Shown: positions 1-7,920, counted from the first letter of the stretch. The stretch: DNA of 35,369 nt from an uncultured Thiodictyon sp. (GCF_903946935.1 NZ_CAJAXH010000049.1:1-35369), one strand, 5' to 3'. Notes: generated by a model from the letters alone, not told the origin. Translations and numbers: made by a program.

Positions 1-2
1 AA

Positions 3-125
3 TCCCGCGACACCGTCGCCGCCACCATCCAGCGCCTGGCACGCAACGTCCGCCTGGTGTTTGACTACCTGGGCATGACCGAAAATTCCCGCCGTCGGCG
101 GGGACGGCCAGCCACGGCGGGCTAG
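3..125 (+). CDS. 3' end of an unidentified gene (partial)
   Basis: An open frame enters from the left edge and ends at TAG 123-125, giving about 40 C-terminal residues. The tail is basic, with an Arg-rich stretch (RRRRGRP) close to the stop, preceded by a helix-like segment with alternating hydrophobic residues. Such tails occur in DNA-binding proteins and transposases, but nothing here is diagnostic and I do not recognise the family. The frame is supported only by its GC-rich third positions and by the lack of stops. Confidence 0.4.
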   Translation, partial: SRDTVAATIQRLARNVRLVFDYLGMTENSRRRRGRPATAG

Positions 126-770
126 AACGGATTTGCCGTGGTCAATACTTCGCACTGTGTTGGGGATCAGTGTCGGTGGATTCGAGGCCGATTGCGTTCG
201 GGGCGCGCTTTCGACGCGTTCGGCGGTCCCTCGCGGGGGCACAAGCGCCAGCAATCCGCAGCCCTGAGGGCCAAGTGGGTATGGGCAGCGCGGCCTTGAT
301 CGTCGTTCCGGCCAGTCCGCCAGTTACCGCGAGTCCGCGGCGGCCGAGAGGTTGCCGTCCCTGGTCTGGATTCCGGGGTCCCGGCCGGAATGACGATCGG
401 TCGGTCAGGTTGCGGACGGGCGGATTAGACCATGTAGGGCGGGGGGTTGGTCAGTGGTCGCGCGTCGGCGCGACTTGGTTCGTTCCTGGGAGCGCCGACA
501 TTCTGTCGGCGAGCCGCCGTCAGGCGGTCTGCGTTGCGCGGTTGACCCGTGGGGTCTTGTTGTTTGGCCAGCTTGCAATGGCGCTGCGCATCATGGCCGA
601 CAGGATGTCGGCGCTCCCACGGCCCGGCGGTTGCCATCCCTGGCGCGTATGCCGGCCGCCCGGCCGGGTTGGTTGCGGAGGATGACCGGTCCCTCTGGGG
701 GGTGAGGGACTGGTGCAGCACCCTGCGCGGTTATGCGATGGGGGTGGGCGTTCCCTGCCCAGGCGGTCGG
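126..770. other. Non-coding stretch rich in inverted repeats
   Basis: About 645 bases lie between the left-edge gene and the next stop codon. Overlapping open frames exist on both strands, but their translations are low-complexity Arg/Pro/Gly runs typical of GC-rich non-coding DNA, and none has a convincing ribosome binding site. The stretch holds a small palindrome (ATTCCGG 370-376 with CCGGAAT 385-391) and the larger nested repeat at 488-618. I see no gene in it. Confidence 0.6.
488..618. repeat. REP/MITE-like nested inverted repeat
   Basis: Arm 488-510 and arm 596-618 are reverse complements over 23 bases with one mismatch. Each arm contains its own hairpin: GCCGACA pairs with TGTCGGC around a 3-base loop (494-510 and 596-612). 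Between the arms a further hairpin, CCGCC with GGCGG (about 514-527), is present. A pair of hairpins in opposite orientation around a spacer is the layout of REP doublets (BIMEs) and of some MITEs. No transposase is next to it. Confidence 0.65.
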
Positions 771-1382
771 TTACTTCTCGTATTTGGCCTTGGCGTCTTC
801 CAGGCAACGATCGCTGTCCGGGGCCATTAGGGCGGCGCACTTTTCCTTGGCTACGGCGTAATTCGCATCACTCTTTTCTGCGGCGGCGTCCTGGCGCGCG
901 GCGACGCCGGCCTCTTGCGCCTTGGCGTCCGCGGCGGCGGATGTGTCACTCGCGGTCTTATTGGCTTGCGTCACCTTCAGTTGCGCCTCGGCGTCGGCCC
1001 GGACGCGGGTCTCGACCGCCTTCGCCTCCTTCACACAGAGGTCCTTCTCATTGCCGGTCTGGTCGTCGCACTTTTGAATCGCGACCCCGTAGTCGGCCTC
1101 CGCCTTGGCGACCACCGCCTTGTAGTGGTGCTTGGCCGATGGCTCATAGCTCGCTTCGAGCTCCGCGCCGGCGACCTTGGACTTGCCCTTGGCCTCGGCG
1201 AGGCAGATATCCTTGGCGTTGTCGGCCAAGGCGTCGCATTTGGCCTTGTCGGCCGTATACTCGGTGGCGATCTTGGCCTCAGCGGCCTTGTACGCGTCTT
1301 TCGTCATCGCCTCCGCCATCACCCCGGCGCTGAAGACGAGGCCGATAGCCATCGAGATGGCGGTCAGTTGCATGTTTTTCAT
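771..1382 (-). CDS. Secreted Ala/Lys-rich protein with three CX10C modules
   Basis: The 203-residue protein starts at the MKNMQ methionine (1382), which directly begins a Sec signal peptide: a hydrophobic segment to about residue 22 and a likely AxA-type cleavage after VMA (residue 23). The in-frame upstream extension lacks any such sense. The mature part is helical, rich in Ala, Lys, Glu and Asp, and carries three Cys pairs with identical spacing: C49/C60, C105/C116 and C182/C193, each followed by an acidic, Ala/Lys-rich stretch (LAEAKG, VKEAKA, LEDAKA). The regular CX10C pattern suggests periplasmic disulfides or short helical hairpins. I do not recognise a named domain. It stands alone, on the minus strand, with repeats on both sides. 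Confidence 0.7.
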   Translation of the reverse strand: MKNMQLTAISMAIGLVFSAGVMAEAMTKDAYKAAEAKIATEYTADKAKCDALADNAKDICLAEAKGKSKVAGAELEASYEPSAKHHYKAVVAKAEADYGVAIQKCDDQTGNEKDLCVKEAKAVETRVRADAEAQLKVTQANKTASDTSAAADAKAQEAGVAARQDAAAEKSDANYAVAKEKCAALMAPDSDRCLEDAKAKYEK

Positions 1383-1495
1383 TGGTAATTCCGGTCGGTG
1401 GTGAATGAGCGAGTAGCAGGGCATACAGTGGCCTTGGTACGCATGACGCCTAACGGCCATGGCGCCCGCACCGTCCCGAACGATGACATTGGCGG

Positions 1496-1574
1496 GCGCC
1501 TTGGCCGTTCCCTCACCCCGCCCTCCCCCAATAGGGAAGGGAGAAGTGGGCCGCGCTTCCGGCGCGACTTTCAC
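1496..1574 (+). repeat. Dispersed repeat, copy 1
   Basis: A unit of about 75-80 bases runs from GCGCCTTGGCCGTTCC through a C-rich segment, the core AATAGGG-AGGGAGAAGTGG, and ends GGCGCGACTTTCAC. The same unit occurs at 18022-18097 in the same orientation and at 14478-14548 inverted. It includes a C-rich/G-rich inverted repeat around AATAGG, so it can fold into a hairpin. Confidence 0.7.
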
Positions 1575-1783
1575 GGTAAGAATGCCGCGATGACAAGCGG
1601 CCATCAGGGGTGAAGGGGTCATGCCGCCGTATCGCGACTGTGCAGGCAGATTATTGAAAGAGGGTAAGGGCGTCGGTACGCTGGCACACGTAGGATCCAA
1701 GGCGGAATAGGCCGCCGGGCGGGCGAATGGCCTCGCTCATGACTGCGGTGGACGGCCGCGGGGCGCACAGCGCCCAACACCTG

Positions 1784-1809
1784 CGTGACACCGCAGGAGC
1801 GGTGTCACG
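1784..1809. repeat. Perfect 11-bp palindrome
   Basis: CGTGACACCGC (1784-1794) pairs perfectly with GCGGTGTCACG (1799-1809) around a 4-base loop. There is no T-run on either side, so it is not a standard intrinsic terminator. It lies about 170 bases before the HD hydrolase gene and could be an operator or a small RNA hairpin. Confidence 0.45.
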
Positions 1810-1979
1810 AGCAGCCAAGTTGAAGTCTGGTGCTTCAACGCACGGGCACATCGCGCGTATCCGCCGGACCTTCTGTCGAGTCGGCAGCAGTCGGCCGGAC
1901 GGAGCGCCGGGCATGGACGGCGCGCGCACCGCGGCGGTACAGTGGCCATCCTGCTCATCGGGTCCACCAGAGGCATCGT

Positions 1980-2594
1980 ATGACATCCCCCGACGGCCTG
2001 CTCTCCGAACGCTTTTTCGACGCGCTGGGCTATGCCGCGCGGCTGCACAACCGCCAGGTGCGCAAGGGCGGCGGCACGCCCTATGTCTCGCACCTGATGG
2101 CGGTCGCGAGCCTGGTGCTGGAGCACGGAGGCAGCGAGGACGAGGCGATTGCCGCACTGCTGCACGATGCGATCGAGGACCAGGCCGAGCACCGTGGCGG
2201 GGCCGCCGCCCTGCGCGCCGAGATTGAGCAGCGCTACGGGGCGCGGGTGCTCGGGATCGTCAACGCCTGCACCGACGCCGAGGTCGTGCCCAAGCCGCCG
2301 TGGCGGGCGCGCAAAGAGCAGTATCTGCGCCACCTCGGCGCGACGCCGGACCCGGCCTATCACCGGGTGAGCATCGCGGACAAGCTGCACAACGCGCGTG
2401 CGATCCTGCTCGACTACCGCGTCGACGGCGACGCACTGTGGCAGCGCTTTACCCTGTCGGACCCCGCCGAGCACCTCTGGTACTACCGCGGTTTGGTGGA
2501 GGTCTTTCGCTCGGCCGGCCAGGCGCCGCCCTCGCTGGTCAATGAGTTGGATCGCGTGGTCACGGAGTTGGAGTCCATGGTGCGGCGGGGTTGA
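1980..2594 (+). CDS. Small HD-domain hydrolase, SpoT/MESH1-like
   Basis: The 204-residue protein shows the metal-binding pattern of the RelA/SpoT hydrolase domain: H23, H38 (YVSH), H62-D63 followed by E66-D67 (HDAIED, comparable to HDTVED in SpoT), and an Asp in the later ADKLHNAR segment. Family members (SpoT HD domain, small alarmone hydrolases, MESH1) remove the 3' pyrophosphate of (p)ppGpp using Mn2+. No synthetase, TGS or ACT domain is present, so it would be a stand-alone hydrolase, and another nucleotide substrate is possible. The ATG at 1980 was chosen because AGAGG lies about 8 bases upstream. An open frame extends further upstream, but its sequence does not fit the family. The tRNA-Pro gene follows 85 bases downstream. 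Confidence 0.8.
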   Translation: MTSPDGLLSERFFDALGYAARLHNRQVRKGGGTPYVSHLMAVASLVLEHGGSEDEAIAALLHDAIEDQAEHRGGAAALRAEIEQRYGARVLGIVNACTDAEVVPKPPWRARKEQYLRHLGATPDPAYHRVSIADKLHNARAILLDYRVDGDALWQRFTLSDPAEHLWYYRGLVEVFRSAGQAPPSLVNELDRVVTELESMVRRG

Positions 2595-2638
2595 GCAACG
2601 TGCGTTCGACGCGTCTGCGGTTTTTCGCAAGTCGCACG

Positions 2639-2667
2639 TTGACAGGGGCCGCGCGGGCACGTAACCT
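2639..2667 (+). promoter_or_regulatory. Probable sigma-70 promoter of tRNA-Pro
   Basis: A perfect -35 box TTGACA sits at 2639-2644. At 17 bases spacing lies TAACCT (2662-2667), a weak -10. Transcription would start near 2675, a few bases before the mature tRNA. A strong -35 with a weaker -10 close to the tRNA end is usual for tRNA genes. Confidence 0.55.
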
Positions 2668-2679
2668 TGTCAATCTTTC

Positions 2680-2757
<78 letters not shown>

Positions 2758-2766
2758 TAGTGAGCT

Positions 2767-2800
2767 GGGCGGTAACAGATTCCTCTGTTACCGCCCTTTT
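2767..2800 (+). terminator. Rho-independent terminator after tRNA-Pro
   Basis: A 13-bp perfect stem, GGGCGGTAACAGA (2767-2779) with TCTGTTACCGCCC (2784-2796), has a 4-base loop and is followed by TTTT. It begins 11 bases after the tRNA CCA end. Confidence 0.9.
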
Positions 2801-2892
2801 CGTTTGTGAGGTCGCAGATGCTGCCGGGGCTTATGCCGCGGCGCGGGTCGGCCTGCATCCCCCAGCCTTCGGCTTTTCCAGCAGTTCCGCCC

Positions 2893-4011
2893 ATGTCCCT
2901 GAATACGACAGAAGAAATCATTGAGGATCTGCGCGCTGGGCGCATGGTCATCATCATGGATGACGAAGACCGTGAGAATGAGGGCGATCTCCTGCTCGCC
3001 GCCGACTGCGTCACGACTGAGGCAATCAACTTCATGGCCCGTTTCGGGCGTGGTCTGATCTGTCTCACCCTCACCCGTGAGCGCTGTGAGCGTCTGCGTC
3101 TGCCGCTCATGGTGAGCGACAATCAGGCCCCCCATTCGACCGCCTTCACCCTGACGATCGAGGCCGCCGAGGGCGTCACCACCGGGATCTCCGCGGCCGA
3201 TCGGGCCGCGACGGTGCGGGCCGCGGTGGCCCCGGATGCCGAGCCCAAGGACCTGGTGCAGCCCGGACACATCTTCCCGGTGATGGCCGAGCCGGGCGGC
3301 GTGCTGGTGCGCGCCGGTCACACCGAGGCCGGTTGCGACCTGGCTCGGTTGGCGGGGCTGGAGCCCTCCGCGGTCATCGTCGAGATCCTCAACGAGGACG
3401 GCAGCATGGCGCGCCGGCCCGACCTGGAGGTGTTCGCCGCGGCCCATGGGCTGAAAATCGGCACCATCGCCGACCTGATCCACTACCGGGTGGCGCATGA
3501 GAAGTCGGTGTCGCGCGTCTGTGAATGCGAGCTGCCCACCGAGCATGGGACCTTCCAGGTGGTTGCCTACCGCGACCATATCGACAATGAGATCCACCTG
3601 GCCCTGACCATGGGCGAGATGAGCGCCGAGCGTCCGACCCTGGTGCGCGTACACTTGCAGAATACGCTGTGCGACCTGTTCGGCACCCAGCACGGCGCCT
3701 GTGGTTGGCCCTTGCAGTCGGTCATGGCCCAGATCGCCGAGGCCGGTCACGGTGCGATCGTCATCCTGCGCAATCGCGATGGCGCCCAGGACCTGCTGGC
3801 CCGCTTGAAGGACCTCAAATTGCACGACGGCGATGACCCGGTGCCGCCCCGCCGCCAGAAGGACCGCAACGAATTGCGCACCTATGGTATCGGCGCGCAG
3901 ATCCTGGCGGATTTAGGTGTGCGCAAGATGCGGGTCATGAGCGCGCCCAAGGCCATGCACGGGATCTCCGGGTTCGACCTGGAGGTCGTCGAATACGTCG
4001 GCGGGCGCTGA
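2893..4011 (+). CDS. ribB: 3,4-dihydroxy-2-butanone 4-phosphate synthase with degenerate GCHII-like half (RibBX type)
   Basis: The 372-residue protein has an N-terminal RibB domain (about 1-200) with the acidic [11 protein letters not shown] loop and the H-T-E-A-G-C segment, converting ribulose 5-phosphate to the four-carbon precursor of riboflavin. The C-terminal half resembles GTP cyclohydrolase II, but the zinc site is gone. Where active RibA has three Cys (C-x10-C-x-C), this protein has Asn, Gly and a single Cys in the QHGACG segment, so cyclohydrolase activity is unlikely. This is the gammaproteobacterial variant called RibBX. The start at 2893 is chosen because it begins the conserved RibB N-terminus. 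The 29-codon in-frame extension upstream has no family likeness. It lies just after the tRNA terminator and ahead of ribH and nusB. Confidence 0.9.
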   Translation: MSLNTTEEIIEDLRAGRMVIIMDDEDRENEGDLLLAADCVTTEAINFMARFGRGLICLTLTRERCERLRLPLMVSDNQAPHSTAFTLTIEAAEGVTTGISAADRAATVRAAVAPDAEPKDLVQPGHIFPVMAEPGGVLVRAGHTEAGCDLARLAGLEPSAVIVEILNEDGSMARRPDLEVFAAAHGLKIGTIADLIHYRVAHEKSVSRVCECELPTEHGTFQVVAYRDHIDNEIHLALTMGEMSAERPTLVRVHLQNTLCDLFGTQHGACGWPLQSVMAQIAEAGHGAIVILRNRDGAQDLLARLKDLKLHDGDDPVPPRRQKDRNELRTYGIGAQILADLGVRKMRVMSAPKAMHGISGFDLEVVEYVGGR

Positions 4012-4025
4012 GTCTTAAGAATTCG

Positions 4026-4170
4026 GTCCGCAAATGAACGCAAATGAACGCAAATGGAGAAGGGCGTCCGACTTGAACGTCAGTTCACTTGACTCAGGCG
4101 AGCACTGCAAGTGCCCCGAACACTGATTCGTATTCTCCCCATTTGCGTTCATTTGCGTTCATTTGCGGAC
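4026..4170. repeat. Long inverted repeat built of CGCAAATGAA units
   Basis: Left arm 4026-4060 and right arm 4134-4170 are reverse complements over about 34 bases with a single indel. Each arm contains three direct copies of a 10-base unit (CGCAAATGAA and its complement). The 73 bases between the arms show no gene. The repeat fills most of the ribB-ribH gap. It could form a long stem in the polycistronic mRNA, or it may be a mobile repeat. Confidence 0.8.
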
Positions 4171-4225
4171 AAATCTTTTCTAGGTTTTTCTCGCAGTACT
4201 CATTTGAACATCGGAAGACCGCATC

Positions 4226-4696
4226 ATGACCATCAAGACCATTGAGGGCGTCTTGCGCGCCGACCAGGCCCGTTTCTGTCTGGTGGTGTCGCGCTGGAAT
4301 GGCTTTATCGTGGAGAGCCTGGAGAAGGGCGCAGTGGATGCCCTGCTGCGCCACGGGGTGGCCGAGTCGGATCTCACCATCGTGCGGGTCCCCGGGGCCT
4401 TTGAGATGCCGGTGGCCATTGAGCGTATCGCCGGTAAGGGCGGCTATGACGCCATCGTGGCCTTGGGGGCGGTGATCCGCGGCGGCACCCCGCACTTCGA
4501 CTATGTGGCGGGTGAGTGCGTCAAGGGCATGGCCCAGGTGAGCCTCAAATACGGCATTCCGGTCGCCTTCGGGGTGCTCACCGTCGACAGCATCGAGCAG
4601 GCCATCGAGCGTGCCGGCACCAAGGCCGGCAATAAGGGTGCGGAGGCCGCACTGTCCGCACTCGAGATGGTCGATCTGCTGCGGCGGCTGGGCTGA
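4226..4696 (+). CDS. ribH: 6,7-dimethyl-8-ribityllumazine synthase
   Basis: The 156-residue length and sequence fit RibH, which condenses 5-amino-6-ribitylamino-uracil with 3,4-dihydroxy-2-butanone 4-phosphate, the penultimate step to riboflavin. Visible family landmarks are the substrate-binding RWN near residues 23-25, [24 protein letters not shown] with the catalytic His, and GVLTVDS followed by the GNKG segment that binds phosphate. It follows ribB on the same strand after the inverted repeat, and precedes nusB by 7 bases. ribB product and ribH use the same intermediate, consistent with an operon. Confidence 0.95.
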   Translation: MTIKTIEGVLRADQARFCLVVSRWNGFIVESLEKGAVDALLRHGVAESDLTIVRVPGAFEMPVAIERIAGKGGYDAIVALGAVIRGGTPHFDYVAGECVKGMAQVSLKYGIPVAFGVLTVDSIEQAIERAGTKAGNKGAEAALSALEMVDLLRRLG

Positions 4697-4703
4697 GACC
4701 GCC

Positions 4704-5231
4704 ATGGCCAATCCCAGCGGTCCCAGCTCGAGCGATGAGGCCCGGGTCAGCCCCCGCAGTCAGGCGCGGCGCTATGCCGCGCTGGCACTCTACCAGTGGC
4801 ACCTCACCAAGGAAGACCCGGCCACCATCCGCGCGCACATGCTCAGTGACCCGGAGTGGCTGGATGCCCTGAATAACTCTTTGAGTGGGGCCGCGGAAGA
4901 TACCGTGATCGACCCCAAGAACCGCTTCAAATTCAATCTCGACCTATTCGACGACCTGATGAAGGGCGTGCCGGCGCAGATCATTGAGATCGACGCCGCA
5001 CTGGATCGGGTACTTGATCGCCCCATCACCCAGGTCGACCCGGTAGAGCTCGCCATCCTGCGCATCGGCGCCTATGAAATACTGTTCTCTCCCGCGATTC
5101 CGGCCGGGGTCGCCATCAACGAGGCGATCGAACTCACCAAGCTGCTCGGCGCCCACGAGGGGCACCGCTATGTTAATGGCGTGCTCGACAAACTCGCCCG
5201 CCGCGCGGCGGCCCGTGCGGCCGGGTCCTGA
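4704..5231 (+). CDS. nusB: Transcription antitermination protein NusB
   Basis: NusB binds boxA RNA with NusE (S10) and supports antitermination on rRNA operons. The start at 4704 lies 7 bases after the ribH stop and gives 175 residues, longer than the roughly 140 of E. coli because of a Ser-rich N-terminal extension. Family signatures are the early RRYAALALYQW, the mid-domain PVELAILRIGAYEI, and the C-terminal AINEAIELTKLLG followed by RYVNGVLDKLAR. The ribH-nusB order is conserved in many gammaproteobacteria. The upstream in-frame codons overlap ribH and are not needed. The gene is followed on the opposite strand by the membrane protein at 5308. Confidence 0.95.
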   Translation: MANPSGPSSSDEARVSPRSQARRYAALALYQWHLTKEDPATIRAHMLSDPEWLDALNNSLSGAAEDTVIDPKNRFKFNLDLFDDLMKGVPAQIIEIDAALDRVLDRPITQVDPVELAILRIGAYEILFSPAIPAGVAINEAIELTKLLGAHEGHRYVNGVLDKLARRAAARAAGS

Positions 5232-5307
5232 GGTCGGTGCGACCTTGGACCTGGTGGTTGCCGAGCGTTGAACCGGGCTGTACTTCCTCATCGCAACACC
5301 CGTCCCC

Positions 5308-6084
5308 TCACTCCACCATCGCCCGGTAGCTGTGCCAGGTCGCATAGCCCAGCACCGGGAAGAACACGATAAAGGCGCCGAAGAGGGTCAGGATACCGAT
5401 CGTACTCAGGACGACGATGATGGCGGCCCATACCAGCATCGCCGGCCAGTTGCGCCAGACCGCCCGCGCGCTCAGGCCGATCGCCGCGATCGGGTTGCGG
5501 TCCCGATCCACGATGAGCGGGATGGCCACCGCGCAGGTCACGAAGACGACCGCCGCCAGCAGGAAGCCGATACCGACAAAATAGGCCAAGGCCCAGGGAT
5601 CGCCCTCGGCGGACAGGAGGCCCAGATAGCCATCGATGCTGGGCGAGAAAAACTCGAACTGGAGCGCGAACAGGATTGACGCCACGCGTACCCAGGCGTC
5701 CATGATAATCGTCAGCAACACTGCGAAAAGTGCAAGGTGGGTCTTGTGTGCCGCCAGGGTGCGCAGGGCCGCGCGAATGCTCACCGCCTCACCTGCATCC
5801 AGTTGACGGGCGGCGACATAGAGCCCGCTTGCCATATAGGGACCGATCAGGAGGAGTCCGCTCACGAAGCCGAGGGTGAGCCAGGGTTGGCTCGCGGTGA
5901 GCAGGGCGGTCGCCCAGCACGCCGCCGCGAACAGCACACCATAGAGCAGGCTATGGCCGACGGCGGACCGGAAGTCATCGACACCCGCTTTGAGCCAGGC
6001 ATAGGGGGCGGTCAACGCAACCCCGCGGACCTGGTCGCGGGCCAATTGAACGCTCGATGTCGGACGGGTGATCTGAGGATCCAT
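5308..6084 (-). CDS. DUF2189-type integral membrane protein
   Basis: The 258-residue protein has about six hydrophobic segments after a roughly 40-residue soluble N-terminus, including SLLYGVLFAAACWATALL, LGFVSGLLLIGPYMASGLYV and a C-terminal stretch ending before GYATWHSYR. The order of segments and the PLIVDRDRNPIAAI-SARAVWRNWPAM region fit the DUF2189 family of bacterial inner-membrane proteins of unknown function, some annotated as cytochrome c oxidase-associated. The start at 6084 has AGGAAA 8 bases upstream and begins MDPQ. The open frame extends 16 codons further without a good ribosome site. It converges with nusB. Confidence 0.75.
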   Translation of the reverse strand: MDPQITRPTSSVQLARDQVRGVALTAPYAWLKAGVDDFRSAVGHSLLYGVLFAAACWATALLTASQPWLTLGFVSGLLLIGPYMASGLYVAARQLDAGEAVSIRAALRTLAAHKTHLALFAVLLTIIMDAWVRVASILFALQFEFFSPSIDGYLGLLSAEGDPWALAYFVGIGFLLAAVVFVTCAVAIPLIVDRDRNPIAAIGLSARAVWRNWPAMLVWAAIIVVLSTIGILTLFGAFIVFFPVLGYATWHSYRAMVE

Positions 6085-6361
6085 GACGGTTTCCTGCAAA
6101 TGAGGTGGTGAGACTCGGCCTGGAGTCGGCACCGCCCCCGCACCGCGGCGTGGCTGATCCCGACCGGCTCCAGACTTGGCGTGTGCATCGACGCTCGCAG
6201 ACCGTACTCACCCGAGCGGGGCGATGCAGTAATCGAAAGTTGTGGTGCGACAGCGCCCTAATCAATCGGGGGGCACCGCAGAATTCGGAAAGAAATCGGG
6301 CGACTAAGTGCGTGCAGAGGCGCCATTGACCGATGGGCGCCTCGGCGCGATCAAGGCGCGG

Positions 6362-6796
6362 CTAGAGTATGTCCGGCAGGGCCTTGCGGATGGCGGCCGG
6401 GTCAAGGCCAGCGAGGCTCTTGTCGATCTCCGCGGCGATCAGTTGGCGCAGGGTGGGGGACTGATGGTGGCGCAGCATCCCGAGAAAGGCGGGGGCGGCG
6501 ATCACATAGAGCTTGCGGAAAAGTCCCTGGTTGCGCGCGTCTTCCAGTGCCTCGCAGACCTGGGCGGCAAAGCGCTCGGCGATGTCGTGCTTGTGGGGGC
6601 GGTTCTCGCTGTTCAAACCATGGCCGATGACGCTTGGGTTGCGGTCCTGGCCGGCCCGGTCGCTGACCAGATCGCCCTCGTGCAGGCGGGCCTCCGGGGA
6701 GGTGAGGGTGCGGACCTCATGGAGCGGGCTCGCGGCCTTGTCGGCGGCGAAAATACGTGCGCGGCTCTTGTCTGCAACCAAAATCCAGGTGGACAT
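6362..6796 (-). CDS. Host attachment family protein (PF10116-like)
   Basis: The 144-residue protein begins STWILVADKSRARIF, the hallmark of the family named for a protein needed for Agrobacterium attachment to host cells. The fold of this family is related to the eRF1/pelota-type domain, so a role at ribosomes or RNA has also been suggested for relatives. Also visible are the basic linker with NRPHKHD and a C-terminal RKLYVIAAPAFLGMLR followed by LR-rich helices. The start at 6796 has GGGAG upstream at suitable distance. It is cytoplasmic, with no signal peptide or membrane segment. It sits upstream of the DUF2189 gene on the same strand, 277 bases away, so co-transcription is uncertain. Confidence 0.8.
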   Translation of the reverse strand: MSTWILVADKSRARIFAADKAASPLHEVRTLTSPEARLHEGDLVSDRAGQDRNPSVIGHGLNSENRPHKHDIAERFAAQVCEALEDARNQGLFRKLYVIAAPAFLGMLRHHQSPTLRQLIAAEIDKSLAGLDPAAIRKALPDIL

Positions 6797-6965
6797 GGTG
6801 TGAACTCCCTCGGGCTGAGGTCGTGGATGGCCGGCGGGGGAGGGCGCAACCAAGTGGCAGGCGAGCTCCAGCACCGGTGGTTAGGCGTGATGCCTTCTCT
6901 TGAGTGTAACGGCAAGGCCGACACCCCTATACTTTAGCACTCCCTTGTTCTAACCGGATACCCGA

Positions 6966-7454
6966 GTGCCGCCCCACTGGAGCCCCATCCTCACACTCCT
7001 TGCCCTGTTGCTCGTGGCCAACGGGGCGCCTGCCGTGCTGGCCGTGCTGGTCGGGCGGACGCCCGCCCGGCCACTGGATGGGGGGATGCTGTTGCGCGAC
7101 GGCCATCCGGTGTTCGGGCCGTCCAAGACCTGGCGCGGCTTGGTCGCGGCCTTGGGGATAACACCTCCCGTCGCGATGTTACTGGGGTTCGGGTGGGGTC
7201 TGGGATTGGCCATCGCGCTGGGGGCCATGGCGGGCGATCTCATCGCCAGCTTCATCAAGCGCCGGCTGGGGCTGGACTCGGGTGCCTCGGTGCCGCTCCT
7301 GGACCATCTACCCGAGACCCTGATTCCGGCCCTGCTTGCCAAGGGTGCCATGGGTCTCGACTGGCCGCACCTCGGGGTGGCGGCGGCAGTCTTCACGGTC
7401 GTTGACCTGTTGGTGACTCCCTTGCTCAAACGGCTGGCGACGTTGGGACGCTAG
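6966..7454 (+). CDS. CarS/DUF46-like CDP-alcohol-type membrane transferase
   Basis: The 162-residue membrane protein starts with GTG at 6966. It shows the pattern of the family that contains archaeal CDP-archaeol synthase: an early ANG-P segment, a GPSKTWRG loop (residues 51-58), then GAMAGDLIASFIKRRLG near residue 90 and an LDHLPE motif, all set between hydrophobic helices. In archaea this enzyme transfers CMP from CTP to unsaturated archaetidic acid. Bacterial members are common but their substrate is not established, and this organism should not make archaeal lipids. It may serve another prenyl- or glycerol-phosphate. It is divergent from the host-attachment gene. Confidence 0.75.
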   Translation: MPPHWSPILTLLALLLVANGAPAVLAVLVGRTPARPLDGGMLLRDGHPVFGPSKTWRGLVAALGITPPVAMLLGFGWGLGLAIALGAMAGDLIASFIKRRLGLDSGASVPLLDHLPETLIPALLAKGAMGLDWPHLGVAAAVFTVVDLLVTPLLKRLATLGR

Positions 7455-7495
7455 TGGTGCGCTGTGCGCCCCGATGCCGGCGGCCGGAGTTACCA

Positions 7496-7678
7496 TCAAG
7501 GCCGGCGCGCATGAGCAATTGACCGCTGAATTTCAACCGGCACGGAGATTGCTAAAAACCAAGTGGCGGCATAGTGATAATCCTCGCCGCTTTCGTCGAT
7601 CACGCGAATATCTCCATATCTGGGGCAAAAGGCAAAATGGGCTAGGCTCGAACACATTCCGAGCCAGGACGGCCCCAA
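7496..7678 (-). CDS. Small conserved-looking ORF (DESGEDY motif), possibly 5'-disrupted
   Basis: The frame contains the sequence IRVIDESGEDYHY followed by a hydrophobic stretch (WFLAISVPVEI). It resembles small uncharacterised proteins I recall from cyanobacteria and purple bacteria with an N-terminal RVIDESGEDYLYP. In those proteins the motif lies at the very N-terminus, so the 20 residues upstream here are probably not coding. A GTG at 7603 has GGAG 8 bases before it and may be the real start, giving only 35 residues. An ATG just upstream is one base out of frame, which could mean a frameshift. The first part overlaps a REP-like repeat. Confidence 0.4.
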   Translation of the reverse strand: MGPSWLGMCSSLAHFAFCPRYGDIRVIDESGEDYHYAATWFLAISVPVEIQRSIAHARRP

Positions 7679-7785
7679 TTAAATCGAGCGTGTTCCATCT
7701 TGGCGCGGGCGCCCACGGCGGCGAAAAGACCATGAGTCGCTCGATTAGGGCGAACTGTCGATGTGATTTAATTGAGCCTGGCCCC
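7677..7785. repeat. REP-like pair with GATTTAATT cores
   Basis: AATTAAATC at 7677-7685, next to GGCCCC, and its complement GATTTAATT at 7765-7773, followed by GAGCCTGGCCCC, form an inverted pair about 80 bases apart. The unit ATTTAATT-GAGCCTG-CCCC resembles repeats that accompany REP-associated transposases (RAYT) in other proteobacteria, from memory. No RAYT gene is present here. Direction changes in sequence composition begin at this point. Confidence 0.45.
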
Positions 7786-7920
7786 TATTGCTTTTCACTA
7801 TAAAGGGTATTGATCCCTTTTCCCGCTTGTTAAAGGGCTTAAGCGTTGCATTGTATCTTTCATGATTTTACCTCTCTTCTATATGTCATCTTGGGATTGC
7901 TTATTTTTTAACAATCAGAT

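Larger units (their letters stand above)
1383..1979. other. Intergenic stretch with a dispersed repeat and a palindrome
   Basis: About 600 bases separate the secreted-protein gene from the HD hydrolase, and their start codons face away from each other, so promoters for both must lie here. It contains one copy of the dispersed repeat (1496-1574) and a perfect hairpin (1784-1809). Open frames on both strands are GC-composition artefacts. I could not single out a convincing -35/-10 pair. Confidence 0.5.

Noticed and set aside
170-840. Several overlapping open frames of 80-170 codons
   Set aside because: They cover inverted repeats, are Arg/Pro-rich in every frame, and no frame stands out.
4026-4170. 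CRISPR array, because of the repeated 10-base units
   Set aside because: The units are contiguous without spacers and the two clusters are inverted to each other; no cas gene is present.
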